A stretch of DNA of 64,000 nt from Climacteris rufus (taxonomy: Eukaryota > Chordata > Aves > Passeriformes > Climacteridae): positions 57,794 to 121,793 of the forward strand of contig VZRZ01000387.1 in assembly GCA_013398175.1 (NCBI GenBank). The letters run 5' to 3'. The position numbers were made by a program, and so were the translations under genes. Below the pieces are notes generated by a model. The model was not told the DNA's origin. It searched no databases and saw nothing but the letters and a program-made list of their open reading frames with translations. Of this stretch, positions 25,789 to 37,818 are shown piece after piece. Within the stretch, counting starts at the first letter, position 1; each line of letters begins with the position of its first letter.

Positions 25789-27847
25789 TGCATTTAGCAC
25801 CTTCATCTCATCTTTTAAAATTACTTTTTGTTCCCTTCGGGGAGAGGAGGCAGGTGCAGGGATTATATTTCCTTGCTTAAAATACTGTGCAAGAATTGAG
25901 AAGTAATTCTGTAAATTGGTGAAAATATGAGATTTAGGCATAAATTTCATTAGTCACATTTAACGTATTTCCATATATCTCAACTGTTATGTTCCTTTCT
26001 TTTCTATATAGTAATAAGGTCTTTTAAAAAAGCCTCTTTAGAAAGCAGTGGTTACTAAAGGAATCTCCAGAAGAACTGGTTAAGATGCTATTCATACAAT
26101 TACTAGATATAGTTAGAAGCACTGCTTTTCAGCCTAATGAGTTTGTCCTTCATGCAGTCCCAAAACACCCATGAGTACAGTGTTTCTCCATTCTGTGCTT
26201 TTTATTTAAACAAAAATACCACCAGGCTAAATTCAGCTCTGCAGCTACTCTGATCTCAGACAGATCTCTGCAATCTTGTTGATTCAGCTTTAGTAACATA
26301 AAAAGAAAAAACCAGTTGAATACGTTTTTAAGACCTTTATGACTAAGGCAAGCAGGTTATTTTCAGAACTAACCTTAAAATACTTGCATGTGGAATCAGG
26401 CAAGTGTCATGCTTTAAACAGTTGGTCCAGATGAACGTATTTCTATGTTCAGTCTTATTCCACAGGGGACCTCTATGTCTATGGATCTTAATTGCAACAC
26501 TATCCAGGATTTCAAATTTGAAGTTGTGTTAGAACAAGTGGCAGGGAGGAGTAAAAGGATTGGTTTTACTCTTTTAAGCAACCTGGATCTCTTACCTTGC
26601 TCAGTGAATCTGTGAACCTGTCTTAAAGGACTAAAATCAGCCACAGAAAGAATGTTTTGCAGCAACCCCAAAGTCTGGGGTTTTTGACAGACCTTGCTAA
26701 GCCGTTGAAGTGTTAAAAGCACACTCGTGATTTAGGCAACAAAATGCACAAGTGGGAGACAGTTTCTTTACTTAAGTTCTCTTCAGCCTCAGCTGGTTTG
26801 TACTGGATGTGATTGACTTCTTCCAAGTTGGCTAGAAATTGGAGGATCTCTTGCCTTCCCCAAACCTGGGAGGTTCATACAACATGACTCAGCAAAATTA
26901 TGTCTGTGTGCCTTCTCACTTGCTTACGGACTACCTGCCTTAGTGCTGTCTGTATTTATGCCCTGCAAAGCTCTGTTGTCATCTAAACAGTGTCAGCATG
27001 CTCACATCTAGGCTATGGGTCATGGATGTTATGAGCCTTCTGACTACCAAAACTGAGGATGTATCCTCTGCTATGGCTCCTTATGTGCCTGCATTCCTTA
27101 GTTCATTGCCTTGGGGAAATGAGGTGGGGGGATGCACGCCCAGGTTTGACCTCGAGACAGGGATCAGGACTCACCTGTGCGCTATGCTTGCCTCCGAGAG
27201 ATGGGAAATTACATTGTAGATGAGGGTTAACTTTTTGAGGGCAATTATGTTAGTGTGGAAAATAAACAGTTTCATTAGAATGTATGGAAAATGTATATTA
27301 ATGAGAGCAGGAAGTACCGTTACTTGAGGAGCAGATGATTCAATGGAGTTTTGAACTAGGTAAAATGATTGCTGCTGGACTCAAGGTATTGCCTCTCTCT
27401 TACGGCAGAGTAGTGGAATGATTCTACTGTATTCAAAAATCTACCATTCAGTTAACACAAAATAGCTTTTCTTGCTAGCAGCTTTGACTTCTTTTCATCT
27501 CTGTAAAGTAAAAGTGCTGGAACCGCCCTGCAAGGCCTTAAGTGACTCTCTGCCTTCCTGATGCAGAACCTCCTGTGTGCTGTACGAGTGTGTTGGCTGC
27601 AGGCTCTTTCTGTGTACTTGTGGCTTTCATACAGGCACCCTTGAGCTTTGTCCTATTCCATCTTGTCTGGGGAACCTGTAGGTTTTGAAATTCCTGTTAC
27701 CTTGTTCCTGCATGCTGACTGTTGTTCACAGCATGCTGTACCTTAATTCCATACCCGGTGCATAATAGCCTAGATGTTGTGGCTCATGCTAATTGCTACA
27801 TCTGACAAGGGCCCGTGTATCACAGAGGACATATTTTATATGTTGGA

Positions 27848-27865
27848 TTTTTTTTTTTTTTTTTT
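27848..27865. repeat. Poly-T run (18)
   Basis: Uninterrupted 18 T. It could be a reversed poly-A tail, but no retrocopy is visible beside it. Confidence 0.9.
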
Positions 27866-30396
27866 GGTCCTAATAGTTTGCCTAAAGGCCTTTAAGGTAG
27901 GAGCTTCATCTGTTGATTAACTTTTGCATAGCATCTAAAAAAATGATTCAAACCCATTAGCAAAAGGTGCAGGTGCTTCTGCGCTACAGGTGTGAAAAGC
28001 TAAAATGTTTGCTTTGCCTCATTTGAAGGGATTTCCTTGAGTCAAGCTTACAGAAGCCCAAGTTTACAGAAACCTTCTGTATGTTGACAGATACAAATTG
28101 ATTGAAGTTGGATGATGATAATATGCTATTTGTAGATATATCCTTTCTAGATATATCTAGTTACTTTTCTTTCCTGGTGAGGTAAGCCTACAATAGTGAA
28201 GGTCACACAAATTCTATCAAAATTAGTTGTTTCCCTCCTTCAAGTGGGTAGATTATTGATTATACTTAACTGGCATTCTGATAGCTAAATCACATTAAGA
28301 TCAGTTTCATGAAAAGATTTTAATACCTCTTATTGCAATGGTACCATAAATATATATAGACAGTACAATAGTAAGAAAATCCAATACTGCCCCAAAAAGA
28401 AATCCAAACCCATTTTTCCTTTAAAATAGATAGATTTGGTCAATATCTAACAGTATCAGGATATTCTCTTTTTTTTTTTTCTGAGAACATATAAAATAAA
28501 TTCTTCAGTGAGTTTCAATTTGTTTAAATAAAATATTATTTTCAAGAACTATAAAAATTATTTTTTTACCTGAATTATCTGAACTTGTAAGAAATTCTTC
28601 TGTCTGTCAATCTTGATGTCACTAGTGCTTTGTACACAGACTATACTCAAGGCTATAAGCCATTTGACATACACGTGTTGTAACTGTGCTCTTCTAAAAC
28701 TTCAATCAAGTTCTTCAAGCAGCTGTTCTAATTTAAAAAAAAGAAAACAAAAAACAACAAAACCCAACCACCTTGAGGTGTCTTTATGATGAAGAAAACA
28801 TAAAACATGTGCGTGTAACAAGAGCAGGGAGGGGTTACTATACAATACAAAAGAGTCACTCCTTGAGGTGTAAATCAAAGCGAGTTGTGGATCTTCTAAA
28901 AAGGTCTCTTTTGCACAGGCAAATCCAAACCATAAAAAGCGTAAGCTGTCCTAGAAGTTTCTACTTTGACAAGCTTTCACCATAATCCAAGTATCTTGCT
29001 GGCTTGCTGTCTGCACTGCAGACTCTAGGGCCTTCACTCTCTATGAATTGGGCAGCTGCTCCATGGATTCTTCTTCAGTCTGGGGAACTCCCTCAAACTT
29101 CCAGCTGTGGCAGCTGCTAGGAAAGCAGTAGATCATGAGATCAGCATCTTGATAAAAGGAGTTGGAGGCTTTTTGCCCTCTGCCTGCTAACTCTGGTGAC
29201 AGCCAGTGCACTTGGGCTTTGGAAGGCTGCTTTCTCTCTCCAAGAGTGGAGGGTATTGCAGGGGTTTTGTAGCAAATTCTGAGTCCTGACCAGCTGCCCT
29301 AGGAACTACCACATTCAACCAAGTAGGCTGGACACTCTTGAAAAAAACTGTTCAGATGCTGACATGTGTTGACATGAACTATCCCTTGCCATATTAAAAA
29401 AAACAAAACAAAACATACCATTACTTGTGAGTTGCTTCTCATTTTCATGCCTGCTAGTGGGGACATGTTTAACAGCTGTGTTCTCTCTGTTTCTGTAGTA
29501 TGGGTGTAGGATATATGAGAATGTAACCTGAGATCATACAAAACTGTAGTGGAAAATTTTGGGAGCCTGGATAACCTGAGGTGACAGCATTTGCAACCAG
29601 ACACAACCAGACACAAACAGGCACTTATGGTGGCTTGTGTCCACCCGGTTTTCTACTGCATCTGTTTTCTCCAGCAGGGCTCCTCCTGTCTGTGGAGAGA
29701 CAGGGGTGCTGGGCAGTGCTTGCAGTCCTACCTTGCTACTGGGGCCTGTGAGGAATGGCAGAGGTGGTTCAGTGCTTCAGCCCCGACCTCCTCGTACCTC
29801 AAAGTCCAAATGTGCTACAGACCCCTGATGAAATTTTGCTTTATTTCTAAGCACAGTTAGAAAAAAGTTCCCTGAGAACTGTAAAAAACACAGCTGGACT
29901 GCAGCAGCAGCTTTCCATGCAAATGTGGTGTCTTATTTAATGGCTGTGAGCATTCCATGTAGTAGATGGGTGAGTGACAGGAAGAAAATGATTTAACAGT
30001 ATCCTTCTGGACCAATTTTAAACAAGAAGCAAAGGTTTTTTTAGCAACTAAAATAAGTGTTGCCGAAGGGACAAAAACACTTCTGGCATTGATCCTGCAG
30101 CCAAACGTAAAATAAAGATACACTGTTTTTTATGTAAGGCTGACCTGTTTCTGTATAGATAGTGGTCAATTTTGCAAAAGCATCAGAAAGATTTTTAATG
30201 TATAATTTTGAATTTTGAAGTCCTTTGAGGCATTGAAATGGGGGGGAACAGTGCTCTATATACCACTGAATATAAGCACTATAGATAAAACAATTATTAA
30301 TGCTTTATAACTACAGGCATTTTTAAAAATTAGTTTTATTTTTTACAAGTGTGCGTTTAAAATGCAACTTTTCACTTTGTGTGTGTGTGTATGTCA

Positions 30397-30410
30397 TTGC
30401 CCTCTACTGG
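30397..30410 (-). promoter_or_regulatory. CTCF-like core motif
   Basis: The minus strand reads CCAGTAGAGGGCAA, which fits 13 of 14 positions of the CTCF core CCASYAGRKGGCRS (only the last base differs). CTCF binds such sites to form loop anchors and insulators. A single motif match is weak evidence; about one one-mismatch hit is expected by chance in a window of this size. Confidence 0.4.
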
Positions 30411-30848
30411 ACAGATTTAGAGTAATTTTTTGAGCAATGCTGCCAGCTTGCTTGGAGTCTGTGGTTGTTACTTCAGCGTAATCAGAAGAAGGATGCCTTC
30501 ACACTCCAAATATTGAACATATGGAAATATCTCTGTAAGGTGCGTACGTTTGTATTCTATGTGCTTAACCAGTAGTTTTTACTTTTTACTTTGTAAACAA
30601 AAATGATGTTTTGAGATCTTTGTTTATTTTGTGGAAAGCTATGCAAGATCAGACTGCTTATACTTATAAAGAGCAATCATTTATATGGGATGGATGTGGA
30701 AAATTCCCTTTTGTCTTGCTAAAATCTTGCAAACATTTAATAAAATAAAGGGATTCAGAAAATTACATTGGCAGGGGAAATATAACTGAGCAATGTACTT
30801 GTGTTGTAGTTCATGACTAGGTCAATGTCATAGATTCTAATCCTCATC

Positions 30849-30865
30849 TTTTTTTTTTTTTTTTT
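30849..30865. repeat. Poly-T run (17)
   Basis: Uninterrupted 17 T. No retroposed sequence recognised next to it. Confidence 0.9.
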
Positions 30866-33800
30866 AATGTTAAAATTAACAGGATTAGAATGGGTAAATA
30901 ATTAAAGCCAAGTTTCTTGCCGTTTTCACGTTGCAATTTGGGGACTTACCTGACCTTGCCTTGTGCCCAAAGCCCCTGTTTACTGACAACTTGAGCAGGA
31001 TCAGCTCTCATTTGGTTAGATGGTTTTTTTGCTTTATTAGTGTCTGACTTTCTGCTGTTAACTGAACTTTTCCTGGAGGTGGTGTCATTTCATACTGAGC
31101 AGGGACAACTCTCTGATGCTTTGAGGGTTTGGGTTCTGGGTTTCTTGGGAAGGAGAGTTGCAAAATCGCACCTCTCATTTAGGGAGGGCTGCTGCAACAT
31201 GCAGCTTTTCATACAGGACAGGAAGAATAGATTTGGTAAGAGTGGCAGGAAGGTGACAGCTGCCACTAGCAAGTGGCATTTGGCAGGGTATCCTCTCTGG
31301 GGATGCTTTTCCTTCATCTGCTCACTCAATTGATAGCTGATCCCTTCTGTGACTAGATAGACATCTATACACACTAAATGGAGAGGAAAATATTGCTGCT
31401 GTCTCCAAAGACAGTAAAGTTGAACTTTTAGTACAGTACCCCATAAAAACAGGTACTATGTGATACATAAGGATCTAAAGCTGGGAGGATGGCAGGCAAA
31501 GAAGGAAGCCCCAGACTTGCTGAGTAAGGACCTACTAGTGGAATTCCACAAAGTCTTGGGCCTCCAGCAAGTAATGTTTTGATGTTGACCTCTGGCCCAA
31601 AAGTTGGGAGTAATGATGAAATGATGAATGATAGAACATCTTTGAGAGGCACTGTAAATACAGAGGAGGGCTGGGCTATCACACAGAGAAAAATGTACTA
31701 TCTTGAGGGCTTCAATAGCAATAGAAATGGGTTAAGATTTAATAATGTAAAGAGCAACATCATATCTGAAAATTTTTTTCTGATCCTTTTCTCATCAAGT
31801 AGATATGTAACAGATACAGGTCTACAGGTATAATTGTCTGAGATATGGTAGTCAGCACAGTTCATTTTAAAGCAGAATTTGATTTTAATAAATACAATGG
31901 TATGCTGCTGACAAACTGCCGTGACTTGGTTTGTGGCAGATTTTAGGACTGGCTTTGGTCAGCAATGGTGTATCATCTTTTGAGTTGTGTGATTTTGTGC
32001 ATGTCCTCTTTATTTAATTACTCTCCTTCAGTTATAAGCACACAGTAGTAAAGAAAAATGGGAAAACAAATTTTTTTACTTGGGACAGTATGTGCAAAAG
32101 ATGTAGCAAAATACAGCTTTCAGGTGGTAGAAAGCATCTTTAATAACATAAAAGATAATTTAACTCTTCATTCTAAACCTATCATTCCTTGTTCCTGCAT
32201 ATTTTGTAAGCTTCATTTTTTCTGTGGCTTGGATCATGTAGCAGCCAGTCTGTGGATAACTATTCAGGTCTTCAAAGAATATTCAATGTTCGCTTTCTTT
32301 CACCTCTTTGGATCTCGGGAAGAGACTTTGATACAGGATGTTAATGAGGCTACACTGAATATCTCAGTGATTCTTTCTGTTGTTGGAAAGTCTGAGCGAG
32401 TTGGAGACTTCAGGGACTGTTTCTGGTTGCACACTATGTTTTGGACTTTCTTGCTGTCTGATACAGAAGTAGATCAGGAGGCAAAGAAACATGACTTCTC
32501 TGTCATCTTTCCATGGGCAACAAAATAAAAATGAAGTTCAACATCTCAGTGATAGAAGAGACATGCAGTTAAATGACAGACAGAGTTAAAACTTTATCTG
32601 GACTTTGTACAATCCTTGCTATTTTCTCTAAAGCATTTTAGAACAACAGTATGCTTCTATGACAGGAACACTAAGAAGTAGTATGAAATGAGACCTGGAG
32701 GGAAACAAACCTGTATTGAATCACCTGTAAAGGGACATGCAGATGTTTTCAGTTTTCTTATACATACAGTTTATTAGAACTTGTATACATTAAGATGTGT
32801 ATCACTGTGCATTTAGCACTATCTAAACAGAAACATCTAGGCAGAGCTTAATCTCCTTGACATTTGAGAAACAACTTTTTTTACTAACATTTTAGAGTTT
32901 GATGAATTTGGATATTCAATAAAAAATTAGCATAATGGCTTGCATACAGGATATGGATCTTTTGACAAAGCATCAGGTTATAAATGGAACTCATTGCATC
33001 AAGCCAGGAGGCACTGTGTTTGCTTATATAACCTGACTCCCTCACTATCCATTCTCTAGCCCTTTCCATGTTATGCTATGGGGAGGGAGAATAGCTTGAA
33101 TCAGTCATGAACTATTTGTAGCTTACATCTGGCAAGGGATAGGGTCAAAAGGAAAGAGGAAATTAAGGGTAAGAGACAAAATGATGTTGTCTGTGTAATC
33201 TAAATGTTTGAATGTTTTATAGTGGTTATTAGAGGTAGCAAGAGTTAATAGGCAGTAATTTTTACCAAAACTCACAGTGAGGTTGATGCTGGAATCTGAA
33301 AGAGATTAACTACATAATATTGATTTTTTAAATTTTTTTTAAGACATGTTGAAATCATACCTGCATGGGATGCTGAAGTGAATAGGGAATTTCTAGACTA
33401 GTAGAATGGTGTCAGTACACTACACTTTCCATGGTATGTCAGACTGCAGAGACAAGTGCTTTATACATCCTGAAATTGGAAGATGCTTCTGAGAGTGAAG
33501 GACTAGTGGAGATCAGGAGAGCAGGTAATGGCTAAAAGCATGCTGAATAGCAGATATGATTTCTGTAGATATAACTGTGATGATAAAACTGTGACAAACT
33601 GGTGGGTATTGTCATATGAACACAAAGTACATGGAAGGATCATCTTTGTTGGTGACTCCCATTGCTGTCCCAGAAAACCAAGCTAAATAATTTGTGCCTG
33701 TCATAAATGGGAGACAGTAAGACTAGGAATGTTCTCAGTACATCAGAGTTAAGTTCTTGAGGTGTAGGAATGTTTTTTCAAAAATTTACCACCTGCATGC

Positions 33801-35329
33801 CTTACCACTTAAGATCTATTGATGAACAGAAGATATGTTAAATAATTTAATGATGACTTACCAGTTTCAGTAGAAAACCTAGACGACTTTTTCTCTCACT
33901 TCGTGGATGGAGTGAACAAATACAGGGACTACATGGGACTACGTCACTGCTGCTACAACTTTTTAAGGAAAATAATTGGGATGCAAAAGTAGAGCTTTGG
34001 ACTATGTTGGAGAAACCACATAGCAGGAGCAGTTAGGAATGGAGCTGTCTCAGGAAGGAATCAGAGTTTTGGACAGCAGTGGAGCCTACCCAGACAAAGG
34101 TGTCCTTCATGCTGTGAGGCTGGGCTGGATCCAAAGCAAGCATAGATGGTGAGGGTCCTGGCTAGAGCAAAAGAGTGGTTTCAGGGTAGTGGACATAGTA
34201 GCATGGAGGCTGAAATGCAAGTTACCATTTATGAGACGTGACTAAACACCGAAGGCAGCTGGTTATTAAGGCACTTGGCAGTTCATTGAAGGCTAGCTGC
34301 AAACATCTTGAAATGACAAAGGCTTCAAGTAAACCATGCTTTCTCTTCTCACGCAACATCTCAAGTATAGTTTGAAAATACAATTCTTCCAGCTAAACTT
34401 TGTGTTTCTCAGGCTCCACTGACAGCAGTCTTGTTTCTTCCAGTCTAGAAAATACAGTACGCTGCCTGGTGGGTTTGGAGGAAGAACATAAGAAATCAGT
34501 GTATATAAAGGAGTATAAACTGCTTAACTTTGATCAAATAATACAGTGTCTGTTTGCTGGGAGAAATTCAATCATGAGTATACTGGGCAAAATTTTCTAT
34601 CTGTCTCCCGTGTACTAGTGAGGGATGTCACTACCTATTTTAAACGTGCATCTCTGCTTTTGTAAAAGGCAGCATTATTCCAACCAGTGTTCATTTGTTT
34701 TCTGTTTTTCTAAATCACTCCAGGGAAACTCAAGTTCATGGCATGAGTAAAATCTTAATGATACACAAAAAACATGTTCAAGTGATAGGCCCATGTAATC
34801 TTCATTAAGTCTATGCTATAAATGCCAAGAAATCAGAGTCACTTCAAATAATTTAGTTTAAGGTCTCTTTGAACTGTGTGGCTTGTTCCAAGGCCAATAT
34901 CCTGCTTTTGCTATGAGCAAGGAAATCCTGCTGATGTTAGTACAATTCCAGGCATGCGTGCCAGGATATCAGCAAGAAAGCCTTTTGCATTGACTTGGAC
35001 CTGAGAGCGCTATTTATCTTGCCTCTGCAGTTCCAGGACTCTGGAACTTGCCCTGTTTGTTGGTTGAAAATATTTGGTGATCTTGCAGTCAGTCTGGGGA
35101 AGAAACTTGTTCAACAAGATTTTGGATGGGACTAACCATATGTGCCACACATAAATGAAAAGCTGGAGTGGCGGAAAAGAGCTTTTATTTTATCTTTCCA
35201 TAGATGAAAAGTTGGCAGAGCTATTATTTTAGATGCTGCTGGAATTCTGTTCAAATACTGTAAAAAGACTGCCTTGGAGATTTTGTTGTTTTAAACAGGG
35301 GAGAAAACTCAGGTAATGCACTGGACCTG

Positions 35330-35440
35330 TGCATCAAAAGGCAGATGAGCATCCTTATCCATGCTTCACAACTCAGGGAACTGAAGCTTACGGAAGCCTG
35401 GCTTGCCCAAGGTAATGCATCATGGAGAATTGGATGGAGT
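35330..35440 (+). mobile_element. MIR-like ancient SINE fragment
   Basis: The stretch 'ctcagggaactgaagc...ggcttgcccaaggtaatgca' follows the order and spacing of the 3' half of MIR-type SINEs (fraction reading TTATCC-CA...GGAAACTGAGGC...ACTTGCCCAAGGTCACACA). The strongest block is CTTGCCCAAGGT at about 35400-35411. MIR-like SINEs are tRNA-derived, were mobilised by old LINEs before amniotes diversified, and survive as small fragments in birds. The call rests on memory of the consensus without an alignment. Confidence 0.5.
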
Positions 35441-36087
35441 GGTAGCACTGCTTTTTTTTACCCTAAAGCAACATTCAGTCTCCTAGAGAGTAAGGCCTCA
35501 GCCCTACTGTTACTAGGTTCCTTTAAAAATATGAAAACTTCCCTCACCAAAGACCTGCTCAAATCAAGCTGTTTTGAAATGTTCACTTTGAGTTTAGTTT
35601 GAATAACGTGAGAGAGTCAATCCAGACTTGTAGCTACTAAATAAGTGTATAGGAGAACACAGCTTGATTTTTTTTTTCCCCCTCAATTGAAATGTGCTGG
35701 AAAAGACTAAAGCCAGTAGCAAATTTCCACTCTGTTCTTCCAAAATATTTAATGTATGAAAAATCTGTGAGGAAAAGAGGAAAGGGTGATAGTTGTACAT
35801 GAATTTCTATTTTTTCATCTGTTCTAATTCTGGAATGATTTTGCATACTGTTTGACTGTAAATTCGAATTTAAAATAAAGTTGCACCATTGGTGTCAGCC
35901 TTAGTTATCACTCTGGCACCCATGTTGCTAGTGATTATTTTCTCACCTATTTGGATTTTTGACTGTTTAGGGTCTTTATGTTCTGCATCAACAGATTGCA
36001 GATGAGGAATTGGCTGTAGTCTTTTCCAGCAAAATCTGTAATGATTTCTGTTGTATGGTTTTTATTTTGGTAGTATGCTTATCTATT

Positions 36088-36224
36088 CAAAAGTTAAGGT
36101 TCCCATAGCAATGTTAACATGGCCACACTGCACATATGCAGCATTTCCAATAACTGTTAATTTATGCTCGCTCTGTATCTTGAATGTTGCTGAATTACTG
36201 TTGCTGTGGGAACCTAAACTTTTG
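36088..36224. repeat. Palindromic element: 24-bp inverted arms, each with an X-box-like site
   Basis: The left arm (36088-36111) and the reverse complement of the right arm (36201-36224) both begin CAAAAGTT, continue with AGGTTCCCA and end AGCAA; 22 of 24 bases agree. The spacer is 89 bases and contains a smaller inverted pair (CTGCA...TGCAG near 36128-36141). Such a match is far beyond chance at this distance. The structure fits either a small non-autonomous DNA transposon with terminal inverted repeats or one of the very old hairpin repeats known from vertebrate conserved non-coding DNA. No clear target-site duplication was seen at the ends. Each arm carries a sequence one base away from the RFX X-box GTTNCCATRGNAAC (36099-36112 plus; 36200-36213 minus). 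Confidence 0.7.
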
Positions 36225-36920
36225 AGCCTCCTGACTTCTTTGCCTAGCTTAATGCCCAATTATAAAAAATTGCAGCATAAAAATGATGCTAGCACTGAAC
36301 TCCTTTCTTAGTTGCTTGAGAGCTGTATATGTTAGAAAACAGTGGTCAAATTCAAAAGAGATTTTGAATGTATTTTCAAGTAAATTGTTTTAAATTTAAA
36401 TTTCTGTCTAAGGTATGAACAGATAGCACAGTAGCTGCACAGTCTGGGGTATGCCCCCAGTTCCTTCAGAAATCAAGTGCTGCTATGGTTGCTGGCATAT
36501 CCCTCTACCCACATTTACCTCAGCAGGCAGGGCTCTTTGTGGTGTAGACCAGGGCCACCCTTGTCAGCAATTTTTGACCTTGTGAATGGAGAGAAGGCAT
36601 TCAAGGACATGCATACTGTTTTCAAAAAGTGTGAGGAGGTATGTCTTCCAGTAACAATACTTGTAGCATGCTCTGAAAGTCACTTGATGTACTTGTAGTT
36701 TACTTTATTGACTCCTCTCTACATGTTTTAGGGGAACTGTTAGCCAGAGTTATTTTAGGTGAGTGCAGGTTCTTGAAATTAAACAGTAGGGGTCCCCAGT
36801 TGTGCGATGACAACTTCTGCACCGTTCCTTTCAATAGCACGATGATTTAAGGATTCGCCTGCATAAGGAAAATTGATTGGCAGGACTGTTCTCTTCTAAC
36901 GATGAGGGTATAATTTAGCT

Positions 36921-37070
36921 GTTCTAGAATAACTCCCACATGTGGATGAAATATTCCAAAATAAAAATGATTTTATTCTATAACTATTATTTCACTTTGG
37001 AAATGGAGTAATTATCCCAGAATAAAATAATCATGCTACTTCCAGAGCAGAGTGATTATTACAGAATCAG
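36921..37070. repeat. Hairpin-rich AT segment, possible decayed palindromic repeat
   Basis: Two nested imperfect inverted pairs are visible. TTCTAGAATAACTCC (36922-36936) opposes GGAGTAATTATCCCAGAA (37005-37022), and inside it a TGAAATATTCCAAAATAAAA segment opposes a TTTTATT...TATTATTTCA segment. A third pair, ATAATCA...TGATTAT, lies just to the right (about 37027-37059). The layout suggests an ancient palindromic transposon or repeat, but the arms are gapped and AT-rich, so chance folding contributes. It lies 0.7 kb downstream of the inverted-arm element at 36088-36224. Confidence 0.4.
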
Positions 37071-37804
37071 AGTTGCTTATTTTGGACTAGTGCATGAGGA
37101 CTGAGGAGCTGTTAGGAAGAAGTTACTCTACTATATTTTCCCTCACTAGTGTTCAAAGGCAAGTGAATCCTGCTGGTCATACTGTGCAGCTGGTGGCCTT
37201 GGAGTTGTATTGGGGAACATATGTGCTGCAAAGAAGGGTCTTCAGTCATATAACCTGAAACTCCAGGTTAAAAAAATCGTCTTAGTCTAGAAAGTCTTTG
37301 AGCTCTATGGGTATTTTTAGAGGTTGATTATTAGTACAGGTGATTCCAAAATAGTTGATTTAAATAATGTGTCAGTTACTAACATGACACAAGGATTTGG
37401 GTGATTTTTAGTACTGGAAGCCTTGCTGATGTGGCTTATCCAGGGTCAAAGAGTTGGAGATTGGAGCTGTGCTCAAGTGAGAACGAAACGGTGGCTGTAG
37501 AAGGTTCATAAGGCAATGGAAGGGAATACCAAGGGGACAGGTGAGTTTGCTCTTTGCTAGGGTCTTCAAATCAAGATGTCTAGGGCCCTACTCCAGCCCT
37601 GGCCAAACCATGCTCTTCTTCCTAGGAGAGGAGGAGTGGGCAGGTCCCATGGGAACCATGGCAGGTGACAGGTTAGAGGTGCTGGCCTGGGGCAGGCGCA
37701 GGAAGTCTTGGGATGCAAGCGTCTGAAGGAAACTTGACATATTTCCAGTCGGTGCAGTTCACTGGTGACGACATACAATTGCTGTCACCTAGGAAATGAA
37801 ACAC

Positions 37805-37818
37805 GTTCCCATGGCAAC
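37805..37818. promoter_or_regulatory. Perfect X-box (RFX) palindrome match
   Basis: GTTCCCATGGCAAC matches the palindromic X-box GTTNCCATRGNAAC at every position. RFX-family winged-helix factors bind this as dimers, with roles in ciliary and other genes. A perfect match is expected only about 0.015 times by chance in 64 kb under equal base composition. A CACG/CACGTTCCC context and local CpG suggest a preserved site. Which gene it serves is unknown; the gene starting at 420 is 37 kb away. Confidence 0.5.

Larger units (their letters stand above)
25789..35329. other. Gene-poor AT-rich DNA
   Basis: No exon or named repeat supported. Noted items: an 18-T run (27848-27865), a 14-bp perfect palindrome CTAGATATATCTAG (28147-28160) beside a direct copy of its core, a 17-T run (30849-30865), a short TG run (about 30380-30391) and a CTCF-like motif (30397-30410). 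The longest frame (32058-32528, plus, 156 codons) is Cys/Phe-rich and matches no family I know. Confidence 0.5.

Noticed and set aside
28147..28160. 14-bp palindrome CTAGATATATCTAG
   Set aside because: AT-repeat-like, so its chance probability is much higher than its length suggests. No other support.
32058..32528. 156-codon plus-strand frame starting MGKQIFLLG
   Set aside because: Cys/Phe-rich chance-like composition, no recognisable family, no promoter or splice support. Length is near the chance maximum.
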